The position numbers and the translations under genes were made by a program. Below are positions 54,020 through 62,228 of a DNA stretch of 64,000 nucleotides, piece after piece. This stretch comes from Hyphomonadaceae bacterium. Lineage in GTDB: Bacteria; Pseudomonadota; Alphaproteobacteria; Caulobacterales; Maricaulaceae. The stretch spans positions 100,243-164,242 of the forward strand of contig JABDMW010000050.1 in assembly GCA_013001295.1 (NCBI GenBank), in the 5' to 3' direction. Under the pieces are notes generated by a model. That model saw nothing but the letters and a program-made list of their open reading frames with translations. It searched no databases and was not told the DNA's origin. Position 1 is the first letter of the stretch; every line of letters begins with the position of its first letter.

Positions 54020-54727
54020 CTAATACGCACCCCTCGTTGAAAGTACAGCAGGTACCGTCATCATAATTATTTTCAGATCGGTCCAAATTGAATAGTTGTT
54101 TACATACTCGACATCCATCCTGACCCGCTCGGCATACCCGGTATCATTACGCCCACTCACCTGCCAAAGCCCTGTTACGCCAGGTGACACAGAAATATAC
54201 GCCCTGAAAAACCGGCCATATTTCTTGACTTCAGACTCAACGATCGGTCGCGGGCCAACTAAAGACATCTCACCTTTGAGAATGTTCCAAAGCTGCGGCA
54301 GTTCATCGAGACTGGTTTTCCTCAAAAAGCATCCCATCGCAGTAACGCGCGGATCGTTTCGTAGTTTATGATCTTCGTCCCATTCCGCGGCAGCCCGCGG
54401 ATCTTCGGCTAAAACTTTATTTAAAACTTCATCCGAATTAACGATCATGGTTCTGAATTTCCAACACCGGAAGACCTCACCATTACGCCCAATTCTTTTT
54501 TGTTTGAAAATTGCAGGACCACCATCCGCCAATTTTATGCTCGCACATATTACCAGCAATAATGGGGCCAAGATCAAAGACAAAATAAATGCTAGAGTAA
54601 TGTCAAAAATGCGTTTTAACCGCGATTCATGTTGTACATTTAAATCAATGTCAACGAGTTCCAGACCAGACAACTCTTCTAAAGTCCCATCTTCAAACAA
54701 AACTGGAAATTCATTTTGTAAACTCAT
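54020..54727 (-). CDS. Initiating sugar-phosphate transferase (ExoY/WbaP type)
   Basis: This 235-residue polyprenyl-phosphate hexose-1-phosphate transferase has one N-terminal hydrophobic helix (about 38-62), [12 protein letters not shown] (about 89-100), [24 protein letters not shown] (about 137-160) and [14 protein letters not shown] (about 179-192). It loads the first sugar onto undecaprenyl phosphate and so starts the polysaccharide. It is the short form, catalytic domain only. It is divergent from the 55070 fusion gene. Confidence 0.93.
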   Translation of the reverse strand: MSLQNEFPVLFEDGTLEELSGLELVDIDLNVQHESRLKRIFDITLAFILSLILAPLLLVICASIKLADGGPAIFKQKRIGRNGEVFRCWKFRTMIVNSDEVLNKVLAEDPRAAAEWDEDHKLRNDPRVTAMGCFLRKTSLDELPQLWNILKGEMSLVGPRPIVESEVKKYGRFFRAYISVSPGVTGLWQVSGRNDTGYAERVRMDVEYVNNYSIWTDLKIIMMTVPAVLSTRGAY

Positions 54728-55069
54728 CGGCGCCCACTAATATTGCAAAAATCAGGGCGCTTAAACCAACGATGCCTGCCAAATAATTGCGCCCCAATTA
54801 CGACCCATCGTTGTCTCTTCAGTAACACTTTATTAACTTTAATACAACCTACCGATTCATTTTTTTTATTTAAAAACTCCAATATTATGAGGAGTATTTA
54901 GAATTTGTTTTTCTCCGGACAGGAGAATCTAACACAAAACTACGCAGTAGTGTTTTTTATATTTTAGTGATCTTTAGGTGTTAACAGGTGAATTCCCACT
55001 TCTTTATTAAAATGATCGTTGTTGTGCCGAACTGATATGGTATTGATAGTGCATTCGGGGTGCGGAAGA
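54728..55069. other. AT-rich intergenic region with two hairpins
   Basis: These 342 bases lie between the divergent sugar-phosphate transferase and the GT-pyruvyltransferase fusion. Two hairpins are visible. TTCTCC / GGAGAA (54911-54916 with 54922-54927) has a 5-base loop. ACTAC / GTAGT (54939-54943 with 54947-54951) is followed by six T and looks like a leader terminator for the plus strand. Promoters were not resolved by eye. Confidence 0.45.
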
Positions 55070-57493
55070 ATGGGCGAAAAGTTAAACTTGATTGTGATCA
55101 ATGACTCGGCATTGGCCCGGGGCGGCGCGACCGCGCTGGCAATTGAGTCGGCGATCGGAGCGGCGCAAGCAGGATGGAACGTAACTTTTTTTTCCAGAAA
55201 AAACGGCACACAGGATCCTCGCTTAAAACAAAATGGAGTCAGACTGCGCGGAGTTGATGGGCAGAAGGTCAGCATCCAATTTCCTGCAAAAGCTTTTGTT
55301 TCCGGTCTATGGAATAAGGCTGCGAAACGAGCATTGACCCAATTGATCAACGAACATGATATGACGCGAACGATTATACATGTTCACAATTGGGCACATT
55401 TTTTATCTCCATCAATCTTCGATCCCCTCAAACCATTTCAAGCACAGACAATTCTTTCTACCCATGACTTCTTCCTGACCTGCGGAAATGGTGGGCAATT
55501 TAACTACCAATCCCGATTGCCCTGCCCTCATATAGGCAACTCACCTCAATGCCTCGCAACGCGATGCGACAAACGCAACTCGCTGCAGAAAGTTTGGCGG
55601 GTTTCCAGGCACAAAGCGCGCAAAAGAATTCTACCGGCTCCCGATTTTAAAGGGTGCCTGGCTCTGGTTCACAACAAGCAACGCCCTTTTTTTGAGCGGG
55701 CAGGCTTCAAAGCTGAAAATATTGTAGAAATTCGCAATCCAATTTCCCCGCTCACCAATGAGCGCGTATCGGCAGAGAAAAACAATTCGATATTGTTTAT
55801 CGGACGGCTGGATGTAGAAAAAGGGGCTGATATCGCAGCCAAAGCAGCCGAAATGGCGGGGGCCAAAATAGTATTCGCCGGCGAAGGTCCGCTAAAAGAC
55901 AAAATTTCCCGATCTTATAAACAAGCAGAGATCATGGGCTTTTGCGATCGCGAAAAGCTCGCGGAGTTGATTAAAGAAGCCAGGCTACTGATCATGCCCA
56001 GCTGGCTTGAAACTTTTGGGCTTGCCGCCGTCGAGTCTTTATGGAGTGGCGTTCCCGTTTTAATGAGCCAAAACGCTCTATTATCAGAGGATATCGTAAA
56101 CCGCGGTGCGGGGGTCAGTATAGATCCAAAAAATATAGAGGCGACCAGTAAAACTATCAGATCGCTAATGGGCGACAATGACCGGATCAAAAGCTTAAGT
56201 AAAAACGCCTATTTTCAAAGTGCGGATATCGCGAACACACATAAAAGTTGGAACAGTGCCCATTTAAGACTATATCAAAAAATGTTGCCTGAAACACACA
56301 GCAAAGTTGACAAATCCATTTGCCAAACAGCCCTGCTTAATGTTCACTATAGTGCCAATTTGGGTGACGGACTTTTGTCGGATTGCCTCGCATATGGATT
56401 GGAACAGGGAGCGGACAATATCGTCAGTTTTCCCGTCGACCTCGCAGGTCGGGAATCGATCACAACATTGGGCGGCTCCAGGCGAGGTGTCGCCCTCAAA
56501 ACCCTGGCCAAACTTCCTCAATCACTTCGCAGACTGGCGATCTCTCCGATACAAAAATACTATTTAAAAAAACTCTGGCGGCCACATTATCACAAACAGT
56601 TTAAAAATGCTGATTGCGTAGTTGTCGGGGGCGGGAATCTCATTGTTGATCACGACTTGAATTTTCCAGTCAAAATCAATGCAGCTTTAAGCGTTGCTAA
56701 AAGTTATAATTTACCGATTCATATATACGGTGTCGGTGTTGGAACAAAATTCAGTAAAAAAGCACTCTCGCTTTTTAGATCGGCTTTTCGTGACTGTGAT
56801 TTGAAGTCCGTGACTGTTCGAGACGAGGCTTCGCGGCTCAGTTGGGAAAAATATTTTGCGCCATATTGCGGGATATCCGCAGAAGTTGTTTTTGACCCCG
56901 GCATTATAGCAAAGGATTGCTGGGCAACGCCTATCCGGCCGAATGGCGTTCCGGATCATATTGACTGTGCGATTGGGATCATGAGCCCAAATGAATTGAA
57001 TTATCACAACGATGGTTCTAAATTCATTGATTTACACAAATGGTATGTGGAGCTCATTTCATCGTTGCAGAAAAAAAACATGAAGATTGTCATATTTTCC
57101 AATGGCAGTCCGGAGGATACAAAATATATCCAATCGCATCTGGCGCCCAATTTGGATCAACTCGATGTGTTCATACCAAAAACTCAAAGCGAGCTCAGTG
57201 CGCTTCTCGCACATACAGACTTGACCATAGCGTTTCGGCTACATGCCATCATTCCGACAACGTCGTACGGCAATCGAGTTATCGCGCTTGAATGGGATAA
57301 GAAAATCAGATCGTTTATGACTCGAATCGGAAAATCCGACCAATGTATTAATATGCGGGAAACGTCCGCATCAACAGTAGCTGAATTAAGCATGAAATTG
57401 CTAAGTAAGCCGAAAACGCCGTCGACAGAACACATTATAGCCAAACAGGAAATCGATATGCTGGCTGCAAGGATTTGCAAAGAATTCAATTAA
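55070..57493 (+). CDS. Fused GT4 glycosyltransferase and polysaccharide pyruvyltransferase
   Basis: This 807-residue protein (from the ATG at 55070, GGAAG upstream) has an N-terminal GT4 half (about 1-400): ALARGGATALAIES at the start, FIGRLDVEKG and the donor motif LETFGLAAVESLWSGVP. It is joined to a pyruvyltransferase half (about 410-795) with HYSANLGDGLLSDCLAYG, VVVGGGNLIVDHD and RLHAIIPTTSYGNRV. Pyruvyltransferases ketalise sugars using PEP, adding negative charge. One polypeptide could add a sugar and pyruvylate it. Earlier TTG (55019) and ATG (55037) starts are less likely. Confidence 0.87.
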   Translation: MGEKLNLIVINDSALARGGATALAIESAIGAAQAGWNVTFFSRKNGTQDPRLKQNGVRLRGVDGQKVSIQFPAKAFVSGLWNKAAKRALTQLINEHDMTRTIIHVHNWAHFLSPSIFDPLKPFQAQTILSTHDFFLTCGNGGQFNYQSRLPCPHIGNSPQCLATRCDKRNSLQKVWRVSRHKARKRILPAPDFKGCLALVHNKQRPFFERAGFKAENIVEIRNPISPLTNERVSAEKNNSILFIGRLDVEKGADIAAKAAEMAGAKIVFAGEGPLKDKISRSYKQAEIMGFCDREKLAELIKEARLLIMPSWLETFGLAAVESLWSGVPVLMSQNALLSEDIVNRGAGVSIDPKNIEATSKTIRSLMGDNDRIKSLSKNAYFQSADIANTHKSWNSAHLRLYQKMLPETHSKVDKSICQTALLNVHYSANLGDGLLSDCLAYGLEQGADNIVSFPVDLAGRESITTLGGSRRGVALKTLAKLPQSLRRLAISPIQKYYLKKLWRPHYHKQFKNADCVVVGGGNLIVDHDLNFPVKINAALSVAKSYNLPIHIYGVGVGTKFSKKALSLFRSAFRDCDLKSVTVRDEASRLSWEKYFAPYCGISAEVVFDPGIIAKDCWATPIRPNGVPDHIDCAIGIMSPNELNYHNDGSKFIDLHKWYVELISSLQKKNMKIVIFSNGSPEDTKYIQSHLAPNLDQLDVFIPKTQSELSALLAHTDLTIAFRLHAIIPTTSYGNRVIALEWDKKIRSFMTRIGKSDQCINMRETSASTVAELSMKLLSKPKTPSTEHIIAKQEIDMLAARICKEFN

Positions 57494-57576
57494 CAGGAGT
57501 GCGCATGCCCAGGGTAAAAAAACAGGTTCCTTCTCTTCAACTCTCTAACTATGATAAATCTGTGCAGTAAGCTTGA

Positions 57577-58716
57577 GTGGGGGGCGCATTTTTGATTAAA
57601 CACTTAGCAACACCAATTCCAAACAAAAAGGAACGATTGAGTCGGTTAGATGGACTGCGGGCCGTCGCGATTATCGGCGTTTTCATTTATCATTTCACCT
57701 GGTTCTGGACGTCAGCGGCTCAGGGTCAAAACCTGTTACCATATGATGATGTATTGGCTTTTATTCCCATGGCCGACGTCGGGTATCTGGGCGTATATCT
57801 TTTCTTCCTAATTTCCGGTCAAGTTATTCTCATCACCTTGGAGCGGACAAAGAATCCAGTCGACTTTTTCATCAAACGGGTCGCGCGACTTTGGCCGACG
57901 CTTATCCTATGCGGCACGCTGACTTTTATTGTGGTCTCCATATTGGGGCCACCCGAACTCCAATCAACGATCCCGGAATATCTTATTAGCTTATTGATCT
58001 TGCCGCCGAACAAAATAGCGCCGGTATTCGGAGCGTCTGATTGGCAATGGCTCGACGGTGCCTATTGGTCCCTTTGGGTCGAAGTGAGGTTTTACGCCCT
58101 TTTCGGTCTCATATTTTACGTATTTAATAAGTACTGGTTTTACGTTTGGATTCTGTTCAGCGCCTTTTGCTTTATCCTGACAATTCTTGTTCAATTTGCA
58201 TCTGTGCAGGCACTTGAACCCATCGGATCGATATTAATCTACCAATATCTTCCATTTTTCACATTGGGAATTGCCGCCCAGCTCCGCCACCGGCCGCAAT
58301 ATATTTCCCTTCTCAAATGGGTCATACCGGCATCTTTAATTCACATTATTATTCTTCGATATCCGGTACTGGGTTTCGATTTAGGTATGATTCAACACTG
58401 GATTGGCCTAGCATTTATCATTGCGCTCTATGCGATGACGGTAGAAAACACAGTGGGAACAAAATGGCTCGAACCTCTGTCGGGTATCGGACGGGCGTCG
58501 TATTCCTTCTACCTGCTACACCAAGTTTTAGGCGTTTCACTTATTGTCGGTATTTCGACGGTTATTGGACCGCAATGGTCTGTGATTATGATCGCGCCGC
58601 TATTTCTGCTTTTACTGGTAACGTCATCAATAATTTACGAGAAATACGAGCAGCCAATGAACAGACTTTTTGTAGGTAAATTTGTTCACACACAAAAAGC
58701 AATTATGGATCGATAA
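57577..58716 (+). CDS. Acyltransferase 3 family (OafA-like)
   Basis: This 379-residue membrane acyltransferase has about ten helices and the conserved RLDGLRAVAIIGVFIYHF (Arg and His, about 24-41). It probably adds acetyl or another acyl group to a sugar of the polymer. No ATG lies near the front. The first codon is taken as GTG (57577), and a TTG at 57592 with a G-rich stretch upstream is an alternative. The end overlaps the converging Wzy-like gene by 14 bases. Confidence 0.85.
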   Translation: MGGAFLIKHLATPIPNKKERLSRLDGLRAVAIIGVFIYHFTWFWTSAAQGQNLLPYDDVLAFIPMADVGYLGVYLFFLISGQVILITLERTKNPVDFFIKRVARLWPTLILCGTLTFIVVSILGPPELQSTIPEYLISLLILPPNKIAPVFGASDWQWLDGAYWSLWVEVRFYALFGLIFYVFNKYWFYVWILFSAFCFILTILVQFASVQALEPIGSILIYQYLPFFTLGIAAQLRHRPQYISLLKWVIPASLIHIIILRYPVLGFDLGMIQHWIGLAFIIALYAMTVENTVGTKWLEPLSGIGRASYSFYLLHQVLGVSLIVGISTVIGPQWSVIMIAPLFLLLLVTSSIIYEKYEQPMNRLFVGKFVHTQKAIMDR

Positions 58717-60139
58717 GGCCACGTGCAATACGCTGCTCGATAGGGCGGCGTGTCCGATCGAGCAATGTCCAGCGCATATATTTTGCCGGTCTTGAGGAAA
58801 CAGCAATTGCGGCAAACACCATAAACAAAATTCCGGGATCGGCCGTTGTAGCGCTTATAAGCTGGGCAACTGTGAATGTTACAATACTCGCCGCCGCTGC
58901 ATTATAGAGTCCAAGATCAATTGCAGAATTAAATTCTTTTCTCGGTGCCCGCAGTATTGAGAACAAGAAAGCCCCGTATAGAACGATTCCGACGACGCCA
59001 AGGTTTGAGAACAATACGGAAAACAGGCCGTTCGATAATGTGGAGCCGAATCCCGCGCCCAACCCATAGGTTTCAAATCCAACTGCTATGCCCCGTTTTG
59101 CCCAAGACCCTCTTTCAAGTGCTGACAGGCTGGTCCCTTTTTGGAAGATCAGCTTGTCAATAAAAGACCAAGCAGTGTCACCAAAATTTGTAAAGAGTAG
59201 TATGAATGCAAATCCGACAATCATCAGAGCGCTAACCACTAAGAACCGCAATGCAATGCGCGGATTAATCCGTTTTGATAAATTAAGCCTGCCTGAGCGC
59301 CAGACAATAAATGTTCCTGCGGAGGCAAGTGCGACGAAGCCAGTGGACGAGAGCGCCAATACACCCCATAAAAAATTGAGTGCTGCAAGAATAAGAGCTG
59401 ACCGTTTTCCTGTATCCAAATACCGCATCATCATATACGCAAATAAGACTGCCGAAATGCCGCCCATTGCTGACCCTTCGGTGAAAACGCCGACGATCCG
59501 AGTAACGCCTGAAACACCGACATCAACCATAAAGGAGTAACCGGCAGTCTTAAAAATTTGCAAGAAAGCATCGGCGCCGACGAAGTCCAGCGCTCCCATT
59601 GTCCCGTTTACCGCTGCTGCCAGAAAAATTGATTTATCGAGAAAATCAGTGCCGTATCGCCGTGACATCCTTGAAGCGAGCAAAAAGACAAAAGCAGAAA
59701 GCACCAAATATATCGGTTGGGAAATATTTCCGGAAGACGGCTGCAAAAGTGAAACCGTCGAGTAAAAATACGGCGAAACTCGTTGACCAACAACGCCCGA
59801 TTGAAGCGAAAACACCCAGACGTCTCCTGCAAAAATTCGGGGCATTAGTTGAGACGTAACCAGTGCGTAAAAGATCAAAATCAATAAGAATATGGCTGCA
59901 AGTTCAAATCGGGGGAATTGGTGACGCTTTGGTGATATCAAATGTCTGGCGACCGCCAGAGCAATCATGATTAAAAAAGCTGCATGATAGGCGATAAAAC
60001 TGAAATCGCCGAAATTTAAAAATGCAAACGCTCCCAATGGAACTAGCGACATCGCCGCTATAAATCCTGCTTGGGGGCTTTTTAATCTGGCCAAAAGAAA
60101 AAAAGCAACAAACAGGAAGCCAACAGGGAATATTTGCAT
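58703..60139 (-). CDS. Wzy-like polysaccharide polymerase / O-antigen ligase family membrane protein
   Basis: This 478-residue protein has about 11 membrane helices and a large periplasmic loop (about 330-365), with the Arg-containing loop ALERGSWAKRGIAVGFETYGLGAGFGS. That architecture matches Wzy or WaaL-like proteins, which join polysaccharide repeat units at the periplasmic face. Assignment rests on membrane layout and locus, since Wzy sequences are very diverse. It is the last gene on the minus strand of wzc-GT4-GT2-wzy. Confidence 0.78.
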   Translation of the reverse strand: MQIFPVGFLFVAFFLLARLKSPQAGFIAAMSLVPLGAFAFLNFGDFSFIAYHAAFLIMIALAVARHLISPKRHQFPRFELAAIFLLILIFYALVTSQLMPRIFAGDVWVFSLQSGVVGQRVSPYFYSTVSLLQPSSGNISQPIYLVLSAFVFLLASRMSRRYGTDFLDKSIFLAAAVNGTMGALDFVGADAFLQIFKTAGYSFMVDVGVSGVTRIVGVFTEGSAMGGISAVLFAYMMMRYLDTGKRSALILAALNFLWGVLALSSTGFVALASAGTFIVWRSGRLNLSKRINPRIALRFLVVSALMIVGFAFILLFTNFGDTAWSFIDKLIFQKGTSLSALERGSWAKRGIAVGFETYGLGAGFGSTLSNGLFSVLFSNLGVVGIVLYGAFLFSILRAPRKEFNSAIDLGLYNAAAASIVTFTVAQLISATTADPGILFMVFAAIAVSSRPAKYMRWTLLDRTRRPIEQRIARGLIDP

Positions 60140-60171
60140 TTGTTCCCTCCACTTAGATCATGTTGAATTGA

Positions 60172-61089
60172 TTAGAAATCATTGATCCGCTGCGGAGAAA
60201 TCCGCCCTCTTATAAGATCAATAATGGCCCGCCAATTCCCAAGTGTGCGGCCTTTGCGGTCTACCCATGGTTCAGGCCGCAACATCTTGACGTGATTGGC
60301 GGCAATATTTCGCAAAACAAGTTTCCATGTTTCGTAATTATACATGGTCCCTTTACGCAACAGGTAGACGGGATTTGATATTTGTGAATACCCGAATTTT
60401 ACGCCGGGCGTGCGTCCGTTCTTTGTGCCCAGATGCACGCCCTGACAATCTGTTACCTGTGCGATCCGACCATACTTCATGGCGAGACGCGAATAGTCCT
60501 TGTCTTCAAGCCATGCGTATGCGGGAAGGCTCTCATCAAATCGGACATTGCGTGTAACCTCGCCTGAATAAGCCATATTGCATCCGTAAAGGCTGCAAAT
60601 ATATTCTTCATAAAGAAGGTCCCCACCTTGTCCCGATCCGGGCTCGGGAGCAGATTGTATCAGTGTTCGGGCTCGTTCCTCAGATATACCGGGACCCCAA
60701 ATTCCGTCTTCAAGAACGGTACCGGTTATCCCGCCTATCCCTTGTTTTTGAAAATGAATTAACGCGTTTTCGATCCAATCGAATGCTGGTCTGAAATCGT
60801 CATCAAAATAAAGCGCAATAAAATCGTTGTCAGCGCCATGGATATTCAACACGCGTTCGATGCCAACATTGCGTTGCACAGAGGACCCGATCTTATCGCT
60901 GATGATAAATTCAATTCTGGGGTCGACATTTTGCTCATCATGTCCACCTAAATCCGCTTTTTCCGTTCCAATAAATACAATGCGGTCAGGAATGACGGAC
61001 TGAGACAACAAATTATCGCGAATTAGAGGCACATCGTTCGGACGTCCCTTGGTGGCGATGATCACATAGCATTTAAAGCGTTTGCTCAT
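60172..61089 (-). CDS. GT2-type glycosyltransferase
   Basis: This 305-residue GT-A protein has IIATKGRPNDVPLI at the front, then FIALYFDDDFRP (DDD donor motif, about 91-102) and a basic C-terminal region. It adds one sugar of the repeat unit. It overlaps the GT4 stop by 4 bases (ATGA) and lies 32 bases upstream of the polymerase gene. The sugar and linkage cannot be told from sequence. Confidence 0.85.
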   Translation of the reverse strand: MSKRFKCYVIIATKGRPNDVPLIRDNLLSQSVIPDRIVFIGTEKADLGGHDEQNVDPRIEFIISDKIGSSVQRNVGIERVLNIHGADNDFIALYFDDDFRPAFDWIENALIHFQKQGIGGITGTVLEDGIWGPGISEERARTLIQSAPEPGSGQGGDLLYEEYICSLYGCNMAYSGEVTRNVRFDESLPAYAWLEDKDYSRLAMKYGRIAQVTDCQGVHLGTKNGRTPGVKFGYSQISNPVYLLRKGTMYNYETWKLVLRNIAANHVKMLRPEPWVDRKGRTLGNWRAIIDLIRGRISPQRINDF

Positions 61090-62228
61090 GACGCCACCGC
61101 CAAAGCATTCAAATGTTCGTCCAAATTGGTCTCAATCCCGTGTCTTTCTAGAAGTCTTTTTAGGGCAAGCCGAAATGCACCTTCGCTGAATTTGCCGGCA
61201 TGCGCGGCCAGGACTTGCGCATCGATTCTGGCCGAAACCTCAGATTCAAATCTTTCAATCGCGGAATTCAATCCAGCCACCGTTTGTTCATGGAATAAAA
61301 CGCCCGTCTTGCCATCAATAATTGTATCAAGTGCACCACCTCGTCCATAGGCGATAACCGGACGCCCAGAGGCCATAACCTCGACAGGAACGATACCGAA
61401 ATCCTCTTCACCGGGGAAAATCAACGCCCTACACCGGGCCATATATGCCTTCAAAGTCGAGAAGTCCGTCTTGCCCAGAAATTCTATATTGCTGTTAGCC
61501 GTTTTACTGAGTTTAGTTCGAATTTTCTCGGGGCCGCCAATCACAATAAGTTGTTTGCCGTTTTCATTAAAAGCCTCAACCAATAAGTCCGGTTTTTTAT
61601 ACCCGACCAATTCGCCAACCCAGAGATAGTAATCTTCAAGTTGGTCAGGTTGAACAGGTGAAAAATCCTCAACCGAAACAGGTGGAAAAATAATATCGGA
61701 ATCACGCCGCCAGTATTTCATTATTCGGTTCGCAACATGTGCGGAGTTGGCAATAAATCCATCTACACGGGCAGCGCTTGTTACGTCCCACTTCCGAAGT
61801 CCATGCGCCAATAGCGGCATCGCTATTTTTACCGGCAACCCAGCTCCCTTCTTATAAACATGGTATTGATCCCACAAATATCTCATTGGTGAGTGGCAAT
61901 AGCATAGGTGCAAGGTGTCTGGTGGCACGATAACGCCTTTTGCCGGTCCGGATTCACTTGAGATCACCAAATCGTATCCGGTCAAATCAATAGACTCCAA
62001 TGCACGTGGCATGAGCGGCAGATAGCTTTGATATAGTTTTTTTGAAAACGGAAGTTTGTCAATGAAAGTTGTTTTTATCGCGTGTTTTTTTAGCGTCTTA
62101 CTTAAGATATCCTCGTCTCGTACATGGGTATAAATATCGGCCTGCGGAAACATTCGGCAGAGGGCTTCAACCACCTTTTCGCCCCCTCGCATATTCACCA
62201 ACCAATAATGGATTATGGCAACACGCAT
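61086..62228 (-). CDS. GT4 glycosyltransferase
   Basis: This 380-residue GT-B enzyme has HYWLVNMRGGEKVVEALCRMF (about 7-27), YCHSPMRYLWDQYH (about 109-122), WVGELVGYKKPDLLVEAF and FPGEEDFGIVPVEVMASGRPVIAYG (EX7E donor motif, about 273-298). It resembles mannosyl or related transferases in exopolysaccharide loci. It starts directly after the tyrosine-kinase gene stop and ends overlapping the GT2 start. Confidence 0.9.
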   Translation of the reverse strand: MRVAIIHYWLVNMRGGEKVVEALCRMFPQADIYTHVRDEDILSKTLKKHAIKTTFIDKLPFSKKLYQSYLPLMPRALESIDLTGYDLVISSESGPAKGVIVPPDTLHLCYCHSPMRYLWDQYHVYKKGAGLPVKIAMPLLAHGLRKWDVTSAARVDGFIANSAHVANRIMKYWRRDSDIIFPPVSVEDFSPVQPDQLEDYYLWVGELVGYKKPDLLVEAFNENGKQLIVIGGPEKIRTKLSKTANSNIEFLGKTDFSTLKAYMARCRALIFPGEEDFGIVPVEVMASGRPVIAYGRGGALDTIIDGKTGVLFHEQTVAGLNSAIERFESEVSARIDAQVLAAHAGKFSEGAFRLALKRLLERHGIETNLDEHLNALAVAS

